A stretch of DNA of 64,000 nucleotides from Corydoras sp. C115 (lineage: Eukaryota; Chordata; Actinopteri; Siluriformes; Callichthyidae), in contig JAFMOC010000084.1 in assembly GCA_019802505.1 (NCBI GenBank), positions 627,501 to 691,500 of the forward strand, given 5' to 3'. A model generated the notes under the pieces. It saw only the letters and a list, made by a program, of their open reading frames with translations. It was not told the origin of the DNA and did no database searches. This document shows, piece by piece, positions 34,121 through 45,765 of the stretch. A program made the translations under genes and the position numbers. Positions within the stretch are counted from its first letter, which is position 1; every line of letters starts with the position of its first letter.

Positions 34121-36986
34121 GTATTGTGTCAAAAATGAAGTAGCAGCACCCGCAGGTTTGGAGAATGTATTATGTGTACGTCAGCGTCGGCGTTTATTAA
34201 TTTTGACACACCTAGTCTCCAGTACTGTCAACCAACAGGGTACTGGTGGAAATTGAGCATATATGGAGGAGGAAAACAGAGGGGATGTTTTGTAAAATAA
34301 ATTGGGAAAAAGATAACGTGTGATGTCGGATAAATAAAGAAAATTAGCTGGTATAATGAAAAGGAGAACAATATGCAAACTGTAGCTTGTGGTAGTGCAG
34401 TTTTACAGGTGTCAAGCTCTCTTGGTTAAGGGTTGGAGCTTCAAATCCTAAGTCTAAAATGGGTTTCTAATATAGGCCCTTGAACAAGGCCCTCAATCCT
34501 CAATGCACCTTGGGTGCAGTATTATGACTGACCCTGTGCTATGCACAATTAAACTATAAAGTTACTTAAACAGTTTACATAATTAAGGTACTTAAATTAA
34601 GGCACTTAAAGGTTGTTGTGGATAAGGCAATATGCGAAAAGATGTATTGTGTGTAATCAACAGACTTTAAGAAACAAGTTTAGGAAATGTAGGGCTAATA
34701 GCATTGCTGGAGTGTTTAAAAGTGTTTGAAGTTTTGTAGAGGGTATGTTAAGAGATGAAAATTGTAATTAGAGCTCACTTTGATAATGGAGAATATAAAG
34801 TAAACATTATTTTTGTGGTTATATGGTGTTGGAGACAAAAATTAAAAGGGTAGATGAGTATTGGTTTTGCAATTGTGATGAGAATACATGTAGTGCATAC
34901 ACATTTTAAGAAGATGGAATAACATGGTGATGAATAAGAGTTGAAGAAAGAGCAAACAGGTGGATTATATCTCCTTCAGAACTTGTAATAGATTGAAGAA
35001 TGAAAGGTGGCAGGGGTAGGTGTAGTTAAATGCTTCGGATTGTGGTTAGATAGGGCTAAACTGATGAGGGTATGGAAAATTTTAAAGGAAGAATGCTTGG
35101 TGTAAGTTTCAGAAAAGGGTTAAAACACTGGATGATTGTGAAAAGTAATTGGGGAACAACAGCAAACGTGGCACAGGAATCAGCTAGGAAGGAAGGGGGA
35201 AAATTTTGGGTTGAATAAGTAAGTTCAGTAAGTTTAATGAGGGAGGGGTTAACAAAAAATAATGACAGGGATCTCCAGAGAGATGATTAGAGTAGACAGG
35301 AATATAGGGAGATAAAAGAAAGCATAAAGTAAAGCAAGAAGATGTTTATAAGTGTTTGTTAGTAAACCAAGTTCCAGGACCAGACGGAGGAGGGACCAAT
35401 TTATATCCAAATCTTGGGACTGCAGATATTTGTATTTATAGGACTGTGTGTCACTTTTTAACTCAAGTTCAAGTTTATTTATTTATGTATTGTTATTACA
35501 ACAGTACAATGTCTTAAAGTAGATTTTTTTTTCATGTTTCTAGACTGCGCTCCTTTAGGAATATAGTCTGGGGCTGTTTTTTATCACCTTTTTACGTCTT
35601 TTTACTTTCCCAATGTATTTCATCTGATCTTTCTAACTTCTGAATTTCCACATTGGGGAAACTCTTTTTGTACTCTTAAGAAAACTTCTTTTTAATAGTT
35701 GTTACTGGGAAGGAGACAACAACATTTCTTGGTTTTAGCATTTTGCTTAGCCATCTTGAGAAAAGCAACAATGTTTATCAAAATATTCACCACTCAGTCT
35801 TATATTGCACAGAGCTATGGGCTTCTTTCAAGGTCAAAGCATAATAAACCACTCATCCATGTGAAAGAATACACATTGACTATTGATGCAGATATTAGCA
35901 AAATAGTAACTTCCTTCTGGTTTGCTAAACCAGTGAAATTGGAGTGCATTAAGGTCTGGACCTGGAAAAAAGTCTTACACCAAATTGGATTCTTGGTTGT
36001 TCTACATAGCTAATCTTTAAAAAATGTGCTGCTTAGGGATTTATCCCAATTAAGCATAGATACATAACATAATAATCATTTTGAAATTAAACCATGAATC
36101 AGTGGTAAAAATGAGGAATAAATGATAAAAATGCAAAATGCAATTTTAGCCATATTTGAATTAAGCCATACTTAATTTTTGAGTAAAAATATATAAATAT
36201 AAAAAATTATTCAAAGAAAAATATAGCTGCTTCAGCTTGCTCTTTGTGGGTTTAAATAAAGTTACTTTAAACCAATGCACTAATGTTAAATAAAGTGATC
36301 TATCTTTATTATTTTGTCTACTGCACTTATACACAGGAATATTTGGCTGGTTCCTTAACCACAAACATACAACAGCCCTACATTTTGAGGTGGCCCTTTT
36401 GGCTATTACTGTTAAATGTGCAGTTTAAATAAATGAACTTAAAATAAAAACCTATAAATATTGGATTTATGGGAATGCTGTAAATAACACTCTTTGTATT
36501 TCAGTGTTGCTAAAACATAAGCTGTGTACTCTCCGTCATTATCTACAAATGGTGCATGTTGAGTTTGGACCCACTTTAAAGTCATGGTGAGCAGCTGGGT
36601 GCCTAATTGCTTTAAAACAAACTTGTATTGGGTTAAGAGACAAGCTTCACTGTGAAAACGAATTTCTACTATACAGCTTATTTATACAAACTAAATTACC
36701 TTTTGGACACACATGTATTCAAGCATTCAAACAGCTTGTCATTGCTGGCTCTTGCTGCTTTTTTCCCCTCCTATTTATCTTAAAGCCACGGCTACAAAAT
36801 AGAATGTAAACTATAAGTAATACAATAAAATTAAAGGATGTCAGCTGTCTTAAAAACTACACACCATTATACACACATGCACACATACACACACACACAC
36901 TGAAAGAACCCTAGCTGTAGCAGCCACACAAAATAGCGGTGTGGAGAAAATACAAAGTGAAAGGAAAAATGAAACAACAATGCTGC
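34121..36986. other. Intron-like stretch; one decayed SINE, otherwise nothing firm
   Basis: 34395-34560 is a diverged family B SINE. 34660-35380 is unusually purine-rich on the + strand and may be decayed retroelement sequence, but no motif is convincing. Near 35640, 'tgaatttccacattgggg' resembles a LINE 3' tail. The ORFs at 35699-36013 and 36161-36364 have no recognisable domain. Confidence 0.4.
34395..34560 (+). mobile_element. SINE family B, diverged
   Basis: Degenerate box-B-like 'tggagcttcaaatcctaag', then 'aacaaggccctcaatcctca' and 'actgaccctgtgct' in the family order. The tail is lost. Confidence 0.6.
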
Positions 36987-37305
36987 ACAATGCATGGTGG
37001 ATTAGTGGATAGCACGTTGGCTTCTCAGTGCTGGGGATCCAAGGGTGGAGTTTCATGTTTTCCACATGACCATGTGGGTTTCCTCCGGATTTGCCAGTTT
37101 CCTCCCACAGTCCAAAAACATGGATTCAAGGTAAATTGTATGCTCTAAATTGCCCCATATAGAGCGTGCTTGTATGTGTGCCTGTGTGAGTGTGCCCAGT
37201 AAAGGATTGGTGCCCTGTCCTGGTTGTATCTGCCCAGTGCCCGAAATGTACTCCCCCACCCACTACCCTTGGAGAGGATTAATGAATGATTGAATAAATA
37301 AATAA
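36987..37305 (+). mobile_element. SINE family A, diverged
   Basis: Head 'tgcatggtggattagtgg', middle blocks, and an AT-rich 'gaataaataaataaag' tail. It ends about 100 bases before the nyap2 coding exon. Confidence 0.85.
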
Positions 37306-37401
37306 AGCAAATTGTGTGTGAATTTCAATGCAAACACACGCACTGGATAAAAGGATGAAGTCATTTTGTGACTTAGACTTTTGTTTGTTTTCAGTTGCAG
37401 A

Positions 37402-37598
37402 ATGGATAGCAGTGAGACTGAGTGCATGCACTTCCTGCAGCATGTGGAGGACTCTGGTCTAAGAGTTTATGATGAGCTGGTGATCCAGAATGCGTCAGAT
37501 ATTGCACGAGAGAGTAACCGCATCCGAAACTGCCAGCACTGGACCTACCAGCAAGAGCAGAGCCAGAAAAAGAGACGACAAGATGACGCGATAAAGAG
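37402..37598 (+). CDS. nyap2: nyap2, first coding exon (N-terminus of neuronal PI3K adaptor)
   Basis: NYAP2 is a neuronal cytoplasmic adaptor that is tyrosine-phosphorylated by Src-family kinases downstream of contactins and links PI3K p85 to the WAVE1 complex. This exon encodes about 65 residues from an ATG at 37402, preceded by a pyrimidine-rich acceptor ('gtttgttttcag', AG at 37393-37394; a second AG at 37399-37400 is possible). The residues 'LVIQNASDIARE' and the basic end 'KKRRQDDAIKR' match the remembered N-terminus of vertebrate NYAP2, and 'FLQHVEDSG' matches its 'FLQYIEDMG'. It ends with two bases of a codon (AG) before the donor 'gtgaac' (GT at 37599-37600). The downstream exon at 51683 supplies the missing G and keeps the frame. 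NYAP1 fits less well because its N-terminus differs. The start is chosen by length and similarity. A SINE lies 30 bases downstream of the donor. Confidence 0.85.
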
Positions 37599-37628
37599 GT
37601 GAACACAAGAAACTTATTTAAGAAAATA

Positions 37629-37978
37629 CATACATACATACATTATCTCCAGCTTTATCCTCTATTAGGGTCGCGGTGGGGTTCCCCATGCCCATCCAGG
37701 GGAGAACATCTCAGGCGCTGGGCAGATAGACCCAGGACAGGGCGCCAATCCATCGCTGGGCACACACTCACTCACACAAACACACTCTATATGGGGCAAT
37801 TTTTGAGAATTCAATTGACTTGATCCATGTTTTTAGACTGTGGGAGGAAACCGGAGAACCCGGAGGAAACCCACGCGGACACGGGGAGGACATGGAAACT
37901 CCACCCAGATGAGGATTCGAACCGGGAATCCCTAGCGCTGAGAGGCGAACGTGCTAACCACTAAGCCACCGTGCCGCC
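37629..37978 (-). mobile_element. SINE family A beside the nyap2 splice donor
   Basis: Full-length reverse copy with a (CATA)n tail. The duplication TATTTAAGAAAATA lies at 37615-37628 and 37979-37992. It lies within intron 2, 30 bases past the donor of the coding exon. Confidence 0.95.
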
Positions 37979-37992
37979 TATTTAAGAAAATA

Positions 37993-39162
37993 GTAGCTGT
38001 TAAATAGACAAAGTTTTCTTTAATACTAATAAGTCTAAAGATTATGAGGTAATACTTTGTCACAGAGTTAAGCATGGCATGTGATATGAGGTAAATCCTA
38101 AAATCTGTCAGTGAAGGAATTAGGCTGTGCACTGATCTGCAATAAATGGAACAGTTAGTCCAGCAGCAGTGCATAGTATATTATAAAGAGCTTTACATCC
38201 AAAATGATCTATAAAGGTGGTTAACCTAATGATTAACCTAATGTCATATTGAACTACAAGATAATCAAGAGTTTATTATATCAATATTATTATCAGCACT
38301 GTATGTGTGTGTACATACAGTATTTTCAGAGAGAGCTTTTTGTAGTTTATTTATTTATATCATACTTTTCGCATTAGTGCAAAATGTTAAAATAGATTTT
38401 CTAAGACTGAACCCCTAAAGTGCAAGCTAAAGCAAAGTGGCAAGAAAAAACATGGATTTGTTTTGTATATAAGAAAAATGTTGGTAAGCACCCAGTTGGT
38501 ATCTAACAGCCCACTTTATAAGCATGTGTGTTTATCCTTTTACTCTGTACTTTAGCATATTAAGAGAATAAACAGTATGCATATATTTTTTGTTAATAAC
38601 TGTCTTAATTTGAAGCGGTGTATGACAATACACAGCCTCATATGGACTTTTCAAGCGATCTAGCCATTTGAAGTATATTTATAGACCAGGCTTTCTTCTA
38701 CAATTTTTTTGGCTTTCGTGATTTCTTTCAGTCTTCCTGAGAATGGTCTGGTAAGTTTGTTGTGTGCCACCTGCCTGCTCAATGTGACATTCTCCCTTAA
38801 CTTGTGTCTTGGATTGCAGGGACATTACAAATGTGTTGCCTACCCAGAGCTCACAAATTGGTATAAAATTACATTTTATCTCTATTTCATGGTTCTTTGG
38901 ACATGTCCAAAATTGGGCTGAGGACCTACATTTTTCTTAAATATTTGTCCTATCGTCTTTCAAAAGTTTAAGACTGTGCTCATGAAAATATTCCCATCCA
39001 TCTCTTTTAAGAAGTATTCTAAAGTGGTACCTCATTGAATGCTGTCTTAATCTTTAGGCTTGGAAGCCATTCTGACAAAGACTGTGTGGCAGGGGTGTAG
39101 ATAAACAGACAATGGTTGGGGCAAAAGAAACCAAAATTGAAAGATGGTATTTAGAAGTAATT
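37993..39162. other. nyap2 intron, no repeat recognised
   Basis: Unique AT-rich sequence with a candidate exon pair (see 38732-38860). No other coding signal. Confidence 0.5.
38732..38860 (+). other. Candidate cassette exon pair in the nyap2 intron (38732-38750, 38820-38860)
   Basis: A 19-nt segment is bounded by 'atttctttcag' and a perfect 'gtaagt'. 69 bases later, 'ggattgcag' opens a 41-nt segment ending before 'gtataa'. Together they are 60 nt. Read in the phase left by the 37402-37598 exon, they stay open and rejoin the 51683 exon in phase, adding 20 residues. Either alone would shift the frame. No similarity to known NYAP sequence is seen, so this may be chance or an alternative exon pair. 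Confidence 0.25.
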
Positions 39163-39173
39163 AATTCAACTAG

Positions 39174-39511
39174 GGCGGCACGGTGGCTTAGTGGTTAGCA
39201 CGTTCGCCTCTCAGCGCTAGGGATTCCCGGTTCGAATCCCCATCTGGGTGGAGGTTCTCCCCGTGTCCGTGTGGGTTTTCTCCGGGTTCTCCGGTTTCCT
39301 CCCACAAAAAAACATGGATCAAGTTAATTGAGTTCTCTAAATTGCCCCATATAGAGTGTGTTTGAGTGTGTGAGTGTGTACCCAGCGATGGATTGGCGCC
39401 CTGTCCTGGGTCTATCTGCCCAGCGCCCGAGACGTTCTCCCCTGGATGGGCATGGGGAACCCCACCGCGACCCTAATAGAGGATAAAGCGGGAGATAATG
39501 AATGAATGAAT
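39174..39511 (+). mobile_element. SINE family A, full length
   Basis: Forward copy with a few bases missing around 'ggtggaggttctcc' and 'cccacaaaaaaac'. The duplication AATTCAACTAG lies at 39163-39173 and 39512-39522. Confidence 0.95.
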
Positions 39512-39522
39512 AATTCAACTAG

Positions 39523-40934
39523 CTGGGGTTCTGCTATAGATCCATATGTAGTCTATATAACCTAAGTGAAACATGCAACATGAACAGAAATTGAAACAGC
39601 AACTGGAACAATGACAGTATTTAAAAATTTGTAATTTTCTTAAATCTGTAAATTAAGCCTATTTCTGTGCTTGAAGAATTCTTGCATGTCACAGGGTGAA
39701 TCTGATTGGACTTTTACAGAGAGCCATCCAGTTCTTTCTAATAATGTGGCTAATGAATCTAAGCAAAAATCTTTCAGGTCACCTTTCAAAGTAAGTCCAA
39801 ATCCTTCAGCTCAAAGTAAGTCATTTGTACTTTTGACTCTCAAATTGAGTTCTTATACTTCAACCATTCTTTGGGTCATTTGATTCAATAAGTAATGAAC
39901 ATTAAAAAAAAACATTCATGTTAATGCTATAGTTTAGTGTCTAAATCCTGCAAGCTAAGATAACATTCTTGCAGTCTTTCAGTTCTGACAGCATCCTTTC
40001 CGTTGACTGTTGAAAATCAGTATTTTTTTACTTAATTTAATTCTTCAAGTAAACTTTTTAGTGCAAATAGCAGTTTTTGTTTGTTTAATATAAGGAAATT
40101 TAAATCTATTTGCTCAGTAAAGATGTTTAGTTTATTTGAGTTCCCAAATAAATTAGAAATTTTAAATTTTCATTTTGGTAGCTTCAGTAGCTATTTTAAA
40201 TTTTTTGTTTTGTAGCTTCAGTAGCTTTGGTCCTTTAGACTTTAAAACTTAATATTCTTCTAAATCTTCAGCTGATGTGCACGGTTCACATTCACATTCA
40301 CTCTTGCGCTAACTTCATCAGTTTATTGTGGGCCACCTCCCCTTGTATCCAAGAATGTGTTGTCTATTTGCTCCAAGAACACTCTAGACAAACCAGTTTG
40401 GGCAGTGAGTGTTGAGTGTTTTAGTTTAGAATGTTTGCAATATGAAATATTTCTGGTGTCTGTGAACCTGGTGCAAACGATCACTGGTCCAGACCTATCT
40501 AAGCTGTCTGGTCCCTGTCAGCTCTTCAAAGGGCATCCCTGGCAGCACTCAAGGTTTTATTTTTTTGCCGGCACACTTATTTGTGGACACTTGACCCCTC
40601 TGGATGTAGGATGCAAGTCAAAATCTCAGTTTTATGCTTACTGGGAGGAACTCCCTCTTTTTGAAGAGGGAACCTTTTCATGAACCTTTTTTTTTTTTTT
40701 GTGTGTGTGTGTTTTGTTTTTTTTGCCCCTCTGTTCTCGTTGTTATGTAAATGCACATTAATGAGCTTATTATGTTAATTTGTATCACTTTGTGATCTCA
40801 CTGTGTTTCTCAGATTTGATGTCTCTGCTTTCATGAGTGTTTCATTTCATGAGTGTTTTTGTCATACATTTGTTCTTCAATTTCACTCACATTTTACACC
40901 CCATCTGCACCTCATATTTGTGTTTTTTCAAGTA
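39523..40934. other. nyap2 intron, nothing recognised
   Basis: AT-rich. The 108-codon ORF at 40357-40683 shows no domain. A T run and GT repeat lie at 40689-40730. Confidence 0.45.
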
Positions 40935-41881
40935 TTCAAATATTCAAGCATTTTATTTGTCATTCCACAATATAAAGTACAGTACAGTATATGTGGAACG
41001 AGACAGCATTCTCCAGGAACAAGGTGCTACACATAACAGCTATTACACAATCAACAATCAACATTAAGTGCATATGTGCAAACACAAGGAACACAATAAA
41101 TACAGGACAATACACAGTACAATAAACATTCAAGTAATGGTATGAAGTAAAAACTTGATTGTAAACAGAGTGACTTTGTAACATTAAGTGGATAGGTAAC
41201 AGTGCAGGTGGCCTCCTAGTGGTGTGAGCCACATGTGCCAAAAAAAATGTCCCTGATTATTTATAAATGTGCAAAAGGTGTGCAAAGATGTGGAAACATG
41301 TGTGCACCATGTTAGCATGTTAGTGGATATGTTCATGTTTGGTTGGATTATTCAGGAGTCTGATGGCCTGAGGAAAGAAACTGTTTCGCAGTCTATATGT
41401 GTTGCTCCGGAACCTTTTTCCAGAAGGCAGGAGTTCAAAGAGTGTGTGTGAGGGGTGAGTGTTGTCGTCCACAATGCTGGTTGCCTTGCGGATGCAGCGT
41501 GTAGTGTAAATGTCCGTGATGGAGGGGACAGAGGCACCGATGATCTTCTCAGCCGTCTTCACTACCCGTTGCATGGACTTGTGGTCCGATGCAGTGCAGT
41601 TCCCAAACCAGGCAGTGATGCAGCTGCTCAGAATACTCTCGATGGTACCCCTGTAGAATGTGGTGAGAATGGCAGGTGGGAGATGTGCCTTCCTCAGCCT
41701 TCGTAGGAAGTAGAGACGATGCTGGGCCTTCTTGGCGATGGTGCTGGTGTTGAGGGACCAGGTGAGATCCTCTGCCAGGTGAACTCCTCTGCCAGCTGAA
41801 CTGTTTGTTGTTGACATGAAACCTATTGCAAGATTGAGGGTCCTGCACCTCAGCAAGCATTGAAGAAAGATCGCACCTTGC
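40935..41881 (-). pseudogene. LINE 3' part: reverse transcriptase C-terminus and 3' untranslated region
   Basis: On the reverse strand an open frame from about 41881 to 41320 encodes an L2/CR1-like reverse transcriptase C-terminus. Features are 'AQHRLYFLRRLRKAHLPP', 'FYRGTIESIL', 'RVVKTAEKIIG', 'DIYTTRCIRKA' and a final 'NSFFPQAIRLLN'. The 3' untranslated region continues to about 40935 and ends 'gacaaataaaatgcttgaat'. About 190 codons are open, so decay is modest. The catalytic FADD region is missing through 5' truncation. The overlapping ORFs on the other strand are shadows. Confidence 0.8.
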
Positions 41882-42164
41882 AAGTGTAACTTACATATTG
41901 AAGCATTCAACTCACTGAGTTCACTCAGATACTGTGGTGCCTGATCATTTAGTATTCTGTTTGTTCATACAATTTTGTATACAATGCAACCTAAATGGGG
42001 ACCAGTGCAATTTTGAATAAACTGAGCTAATACTGTATGTTCAAACCTTTGGGGGTTCTAACACCATGCTCTGGTTCTGGTCAAAACTGTAGCTGCAGTT
42101 TATGCGAGAATTTATTCAAACTTCCTGTCGGAAATGCATTAAAAACGTTAAGGAAATAAAACCA

Positions 42165-42432
42165 TGAGGGGTGGGCATGAATGAGGTCCAGAGACAGGAT
42201 TTCTTCCAACAAGAATGGGCTTTATTACAGATTATTTGAAATCACAACACTACAGCTATAATGGCATGGCGTCGCTCGCCGAACGCCCCGCTCCCGTCAC
42301 CAATATATAATGTCACAGCTTATAAAGCTGCACACATGATCAGACAGAGCTGGCTCTGGTGCGCCAATCAATCTCCCTGATCAACACATTGGCTGCGCTT
42401 CGCCTCTTCCTCAGCGTCACTGTGCCACAACA
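42165..42432 (-). mobile_element. Solo LTR, 268 bp
   Basis: Reads TG...CA on both strands. On the reverse strand a TATA-like 'gctttataagc' (about 42318) precedes AATAAA (about 42220-42225), the order expected of an LTR. ACCA flanks it at 42161-42164 and 42433-42436. Its first ~100 bases resemble the LTR at 20213-20502. Confidence 0.7.
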
Positions 42433-42436
42433 ACCA

Positions 42437-43562
42437 TGAACATGTTTTTGTAAATCTTGGTATTTCCTGGTAAATCTTGGTTGTATTTCTTAGTTTAAAG
42501 ATGAACTGGCTGATATTATGTAAGTCATTAAAATTTAACAGTTTTAGAGACTTTTCATTTGTCATTGGATTATTTAAGAATCTCATTGTTAGCAGAATTT
42601 AGTTATAAAAAATTGCGACATAGGCTTTGATCACTTTAATTAGCTGCCAAGATTACTGATTAAGTGTGCTGATGTAGTAATGCAGATTACTTTTTATATA
42701 TCAGTTAAGATGGCATGATGTACAGTATGTTGTCTAATGATGCACTAAAATCTACAGGAAAAAAAGATATCGAGTTGTTGTAAAGGACATTAATAAATCA
42801 TTAAGCCTTTTTATATATGCTGCCTCTGTGCATGATGACATGTAAAATTTGAGGGATACACATTCTGAATATGATTAACTGGAAGATGGTTCCAGCAACA
42901 GAAAGACATTTTTGGTAGAATTTTGAAGGCAAATGGAAGGTTTAATATTGGCATATAATTAAACAGTATTAAGGGATCCAAATTAGGTTACTGCGCACTT
43001 TACATTTTACTGTTTAGATAACCATTACATTACCATTTTATATTTCTCATTCTCTCCCAGTACAATTTTTTGCATTTTCTGGAATATAGGTAGGTGAGCT
43101 TTCCCCTGACCGTCCCATGTGCCATGATGACATTACACTTGAGTCTTTGGAGGAGATGTTCGAGTTTAGGCAATACTTAAGTTGTGTTTCCAGTCACAAA
43201 AACACTGAGTATAAAAAAAATTATGTCTTTATAAACATGTTTTTAGAATTTTATAAATGATTCCTGGTTACAGGGACAGGCCTTAGTTTGATTAAATGAT
43301 TTATTTTGTACCAGTGTCACTTGCCAAGTGAGTGCACTTAAGACCAGGATTCAGCGTGTGAACATTTTTAGAACTGTACTTCTGTGTTAGCTTAGGTAGT
43401 ATATTTGAAACTACAGCTGTCAGTTCCAAGAGCTTTTTTTATTCTGTGAATTTAATGAATAAGGTTGAGTCAGAGTTGTATCTGAAAGTTTAGAGAGCAT
43501 TCTTTATTCTGTTAACTCAATAGGTAAGTAAAATTCTAAAATAATAAAGCTGTCCGTCTATA
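42437..43562. other. nyap2 intron, nothing recognised
   Basis: AT-rich sequence without coding signal or a named repeat. Confidence 0.5.
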
Positions 43563-43566
43563 GTAT

Positions 43567-43914
43567 TGTGGCGTGTTCTCCGGAGGAGTGGAGGAAAGAA
43601 CGAGCCATTGAGTCACTCACCACTCTTTTAACAAGAAATTGCTCTTTAATTAACACAGTGTAGCTCGTGAACAGAGGCTTTTCTCCTTACAGTGCATGGG
43701 TGTGGGGTATCATACGAGTACAGACACACGAGGATGGTGAATTCACAGACAACATTAGGAACACTTATACACACATCAAATGAAAGTTGACATTACACAG
43801 AACACGCTCATGACATTACATTTTACAGACGTTATAACACTACATTTAGACACTAAGTATGACACGCAAGGAGTTATGGGAAAGGTGCCCGCCCCCCTAA
43901 CGGACCCCGTTACA
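43567..43914 (-). mobile_element. Solo LTR, 348 bp
   Basis: Begins 'tgtggcgtgttctcc' and ends 'ggaccccgttaca', so on the reverse strand it starts 'tgtaacggggtcc'. The 4-bp duplication GTAT lies at 43563-43566 and 43915-43918. A reverse-strand ATTAAA signal lies near 43647-43652. No internal region is present. Confidence 0.7.
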
Positions 43915-43918
43915 GTAT

Positions 43919-44520
43919 AATGAAACCCGATCATTATCTGATCTGGCTATACAGAAGAGATGTGATTTAAGTTTCTAGAAGATGCTAAATGCCTTACAGA
44001 CAGAGTTGTCGCAGTCTGCTTGCCTAGGTGCTTGTTTTGTCAATTTAAAAGGCCATTTTCTGATTGCAAATGAAGAGAACACACGAACAAAAAAAAAATT
44101 GTTTACAATAAGGATGACCTTTTTAATATAATTTAAAAACATTATTGTTAAACACAAGTGGAATATATTTGTACTGAGATTTTTAATTATTTAGTTTTTT
44201 AAGTACAGTGGATATGAACAGACACAACAGTAATAGAATCACACAGGTAAGTCCTAGGGTCACAGGGTCAGTTTTAAATAGTAATATTGTTAATGTTTTC
44301 TTTAAAACTGTTTTTGGATCAGTATGTTTCAGTCAGCCCCAAATGATTTGACTAATTCCAATTTACAGCTGTGCAACACAAACAGTAGCAGTGTAAGCAT
44401 CATGCCTCATCAGACTGGGAAGCAGTACATTACTAGAGTAACAAGGGGCTGAGTTTCCATGGCAACTGTGGGCTTGGTCTCCCCCTTTGCTTTCTATATT
44501 TAGACTGCTCTTCCTGAGGT
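43919..44520. other. nyap2 intron, nothing recognised
   Basis: Unique AT-rich sequence without coding signal. Confidence 0.5.
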
Positions 44521-44533
44521 TTGTGTGTGTGTG

Positions 44534-44574
<41 letters not shown>

Positions 44575-44716
44575 AAAGAGAGAGAGAGAGGGAGAGAGAG
44601 AGAGAACATAAGATGGACAGGCGGAAAGAGAATAAGAGAGAAAGAGAAAGAGAGAGAGCAAGACAGAGTCTAGTAAACTTCCTCACTAGCTTTTTCTTTT
44701 TCTATTTCACACTTCT

Positions 44717-44747
<31 letters not shown>

Positions 44748-44748
44748 G
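44521..44748. repeat. Compound (GT)n, (GA)n and (TC)n microsatellites
   Basis: (GT)n at 44522-44565, (GA)n at 44577-44605 plus a looser GA-rich tract to 44660, and (TC)n at 44720-44748. The GA and TC tracts are complementary and could pair. The ORFs on both strands here are repeat read-through. Confidence 0.9.
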
Positions 44749-45765
44749 CGCATGCGTGGCATTGAGCGGTAGAGCGGAGCGTGGTGTGAGAGAGCTCAGC
44801 GTTTTCAGCTGAGTTTTTGTTGCGTTTAAAGCTGTTTACGCTGTGAGTGTGTGTGTGTTAGTGTGTGTGTGTTTGTGAGGTGCAGTAAAGGCGTGTTGAA
44901 AGCTGTGGAGCGTCTGCTTTCAGCGTGTGGGCTGAAGCATGGCGGCTCCATACAGCGACGCCGTGTATGAGGCTCTCACCCGCCGTCATGCGATCAAGGT
45001 GGATTGCAGAGTGGGTGTAGAGGATTGTTGTCTGGCGGCGGAGGAGGTGGTGGGACGCGGCAATCTGCTCGCGGCATCCCGGGTGAACCGATCGGTCGTG
45101 ATTTTCGCTAAAACGATCGAAATTGCGAACGTTCTGATTCAAAAGGGAATCGTTTTAAATGGTCAGCTGACTCTGGTCCTACTTTTAAGTACCCCTTCAA
45201 AAAAGATCATCCTGTCCAACGTGCCCCCGTTTCTAAACGAACTTATTATTCAGGAACTCTCCCGGAAAAGTTCGGAAAAGTGGTTTTCCCAAATTAAAAG
45301 TTCATTATGAGCCAAAAGATTGGTCTATATGGAGAGTGGTCTATAGAGTGGAGAGTGGTCTATATGGTGTTGAAGGACAGGGAGGTCGAACCTTTAATCA
45401 AGTTTAAAGTAGACGGTTTTGATTATGATATATATGTGAGCTCAAACACTGAAATGAAGTGCTTCAGGTATGGACAGATTGGACATCTCATTCGAGATTG
45501 TCCAAAAAGTGCCAAACCCAACCCCAAAGAAACAGAAAACCCTGAACAGACGCCCGGATCTGACACTGCTGGACCTGCAGTAGTCGTTCCCCCTGCGGCT
45601 GCTGCTTGTTCAGTGGTGGAGGAAATGGCTCCTGCCCCAGAGTGTGAGGTGGACAAGGCAGGTATGTCCACTGCAGGTGATAACAATGTAAATGAACTGG
45701 CACATGAGGTGTGTTCTGAACCTGTCAGTTTTGGAATAACCAAATCAAGAGGAGTCATTAAATAA
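44749..45765 (+). pseudogene. Tx1-like LINE 5' end: 5' untranslated region and ORF1 (CCHC protein)
   Basis: 44749-44938 is GC-rich leader. ORF1 starts at 44939. Its first frame (to 45310) has 'DAVYEALTRRHAIKVDCRVG', 'VGRGNLLAASRVN' and 'IILSNVPPFLNE', as in ORF1 of Tx1-group LINEs. The second frame (45307-45765) holds 'FKVDGFDYDIYV' and a zinc knuckle reading C-x2-Y-x4-H-x4-C, in which the second cysteine is tyrosine, then a proline/alanine-rich tail. The frame breaks near 45300 beside a small tandem duplication (about 45325-45357). ORF2 is missing, so the element is truncated at its 3' side. Confidence 0.75.

Noticed and set aside
41455..41706. Forward ORF opposite the LINE reverse transcriptase
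   Set aside because: Antisense shadow of the well-supported reverse frame.
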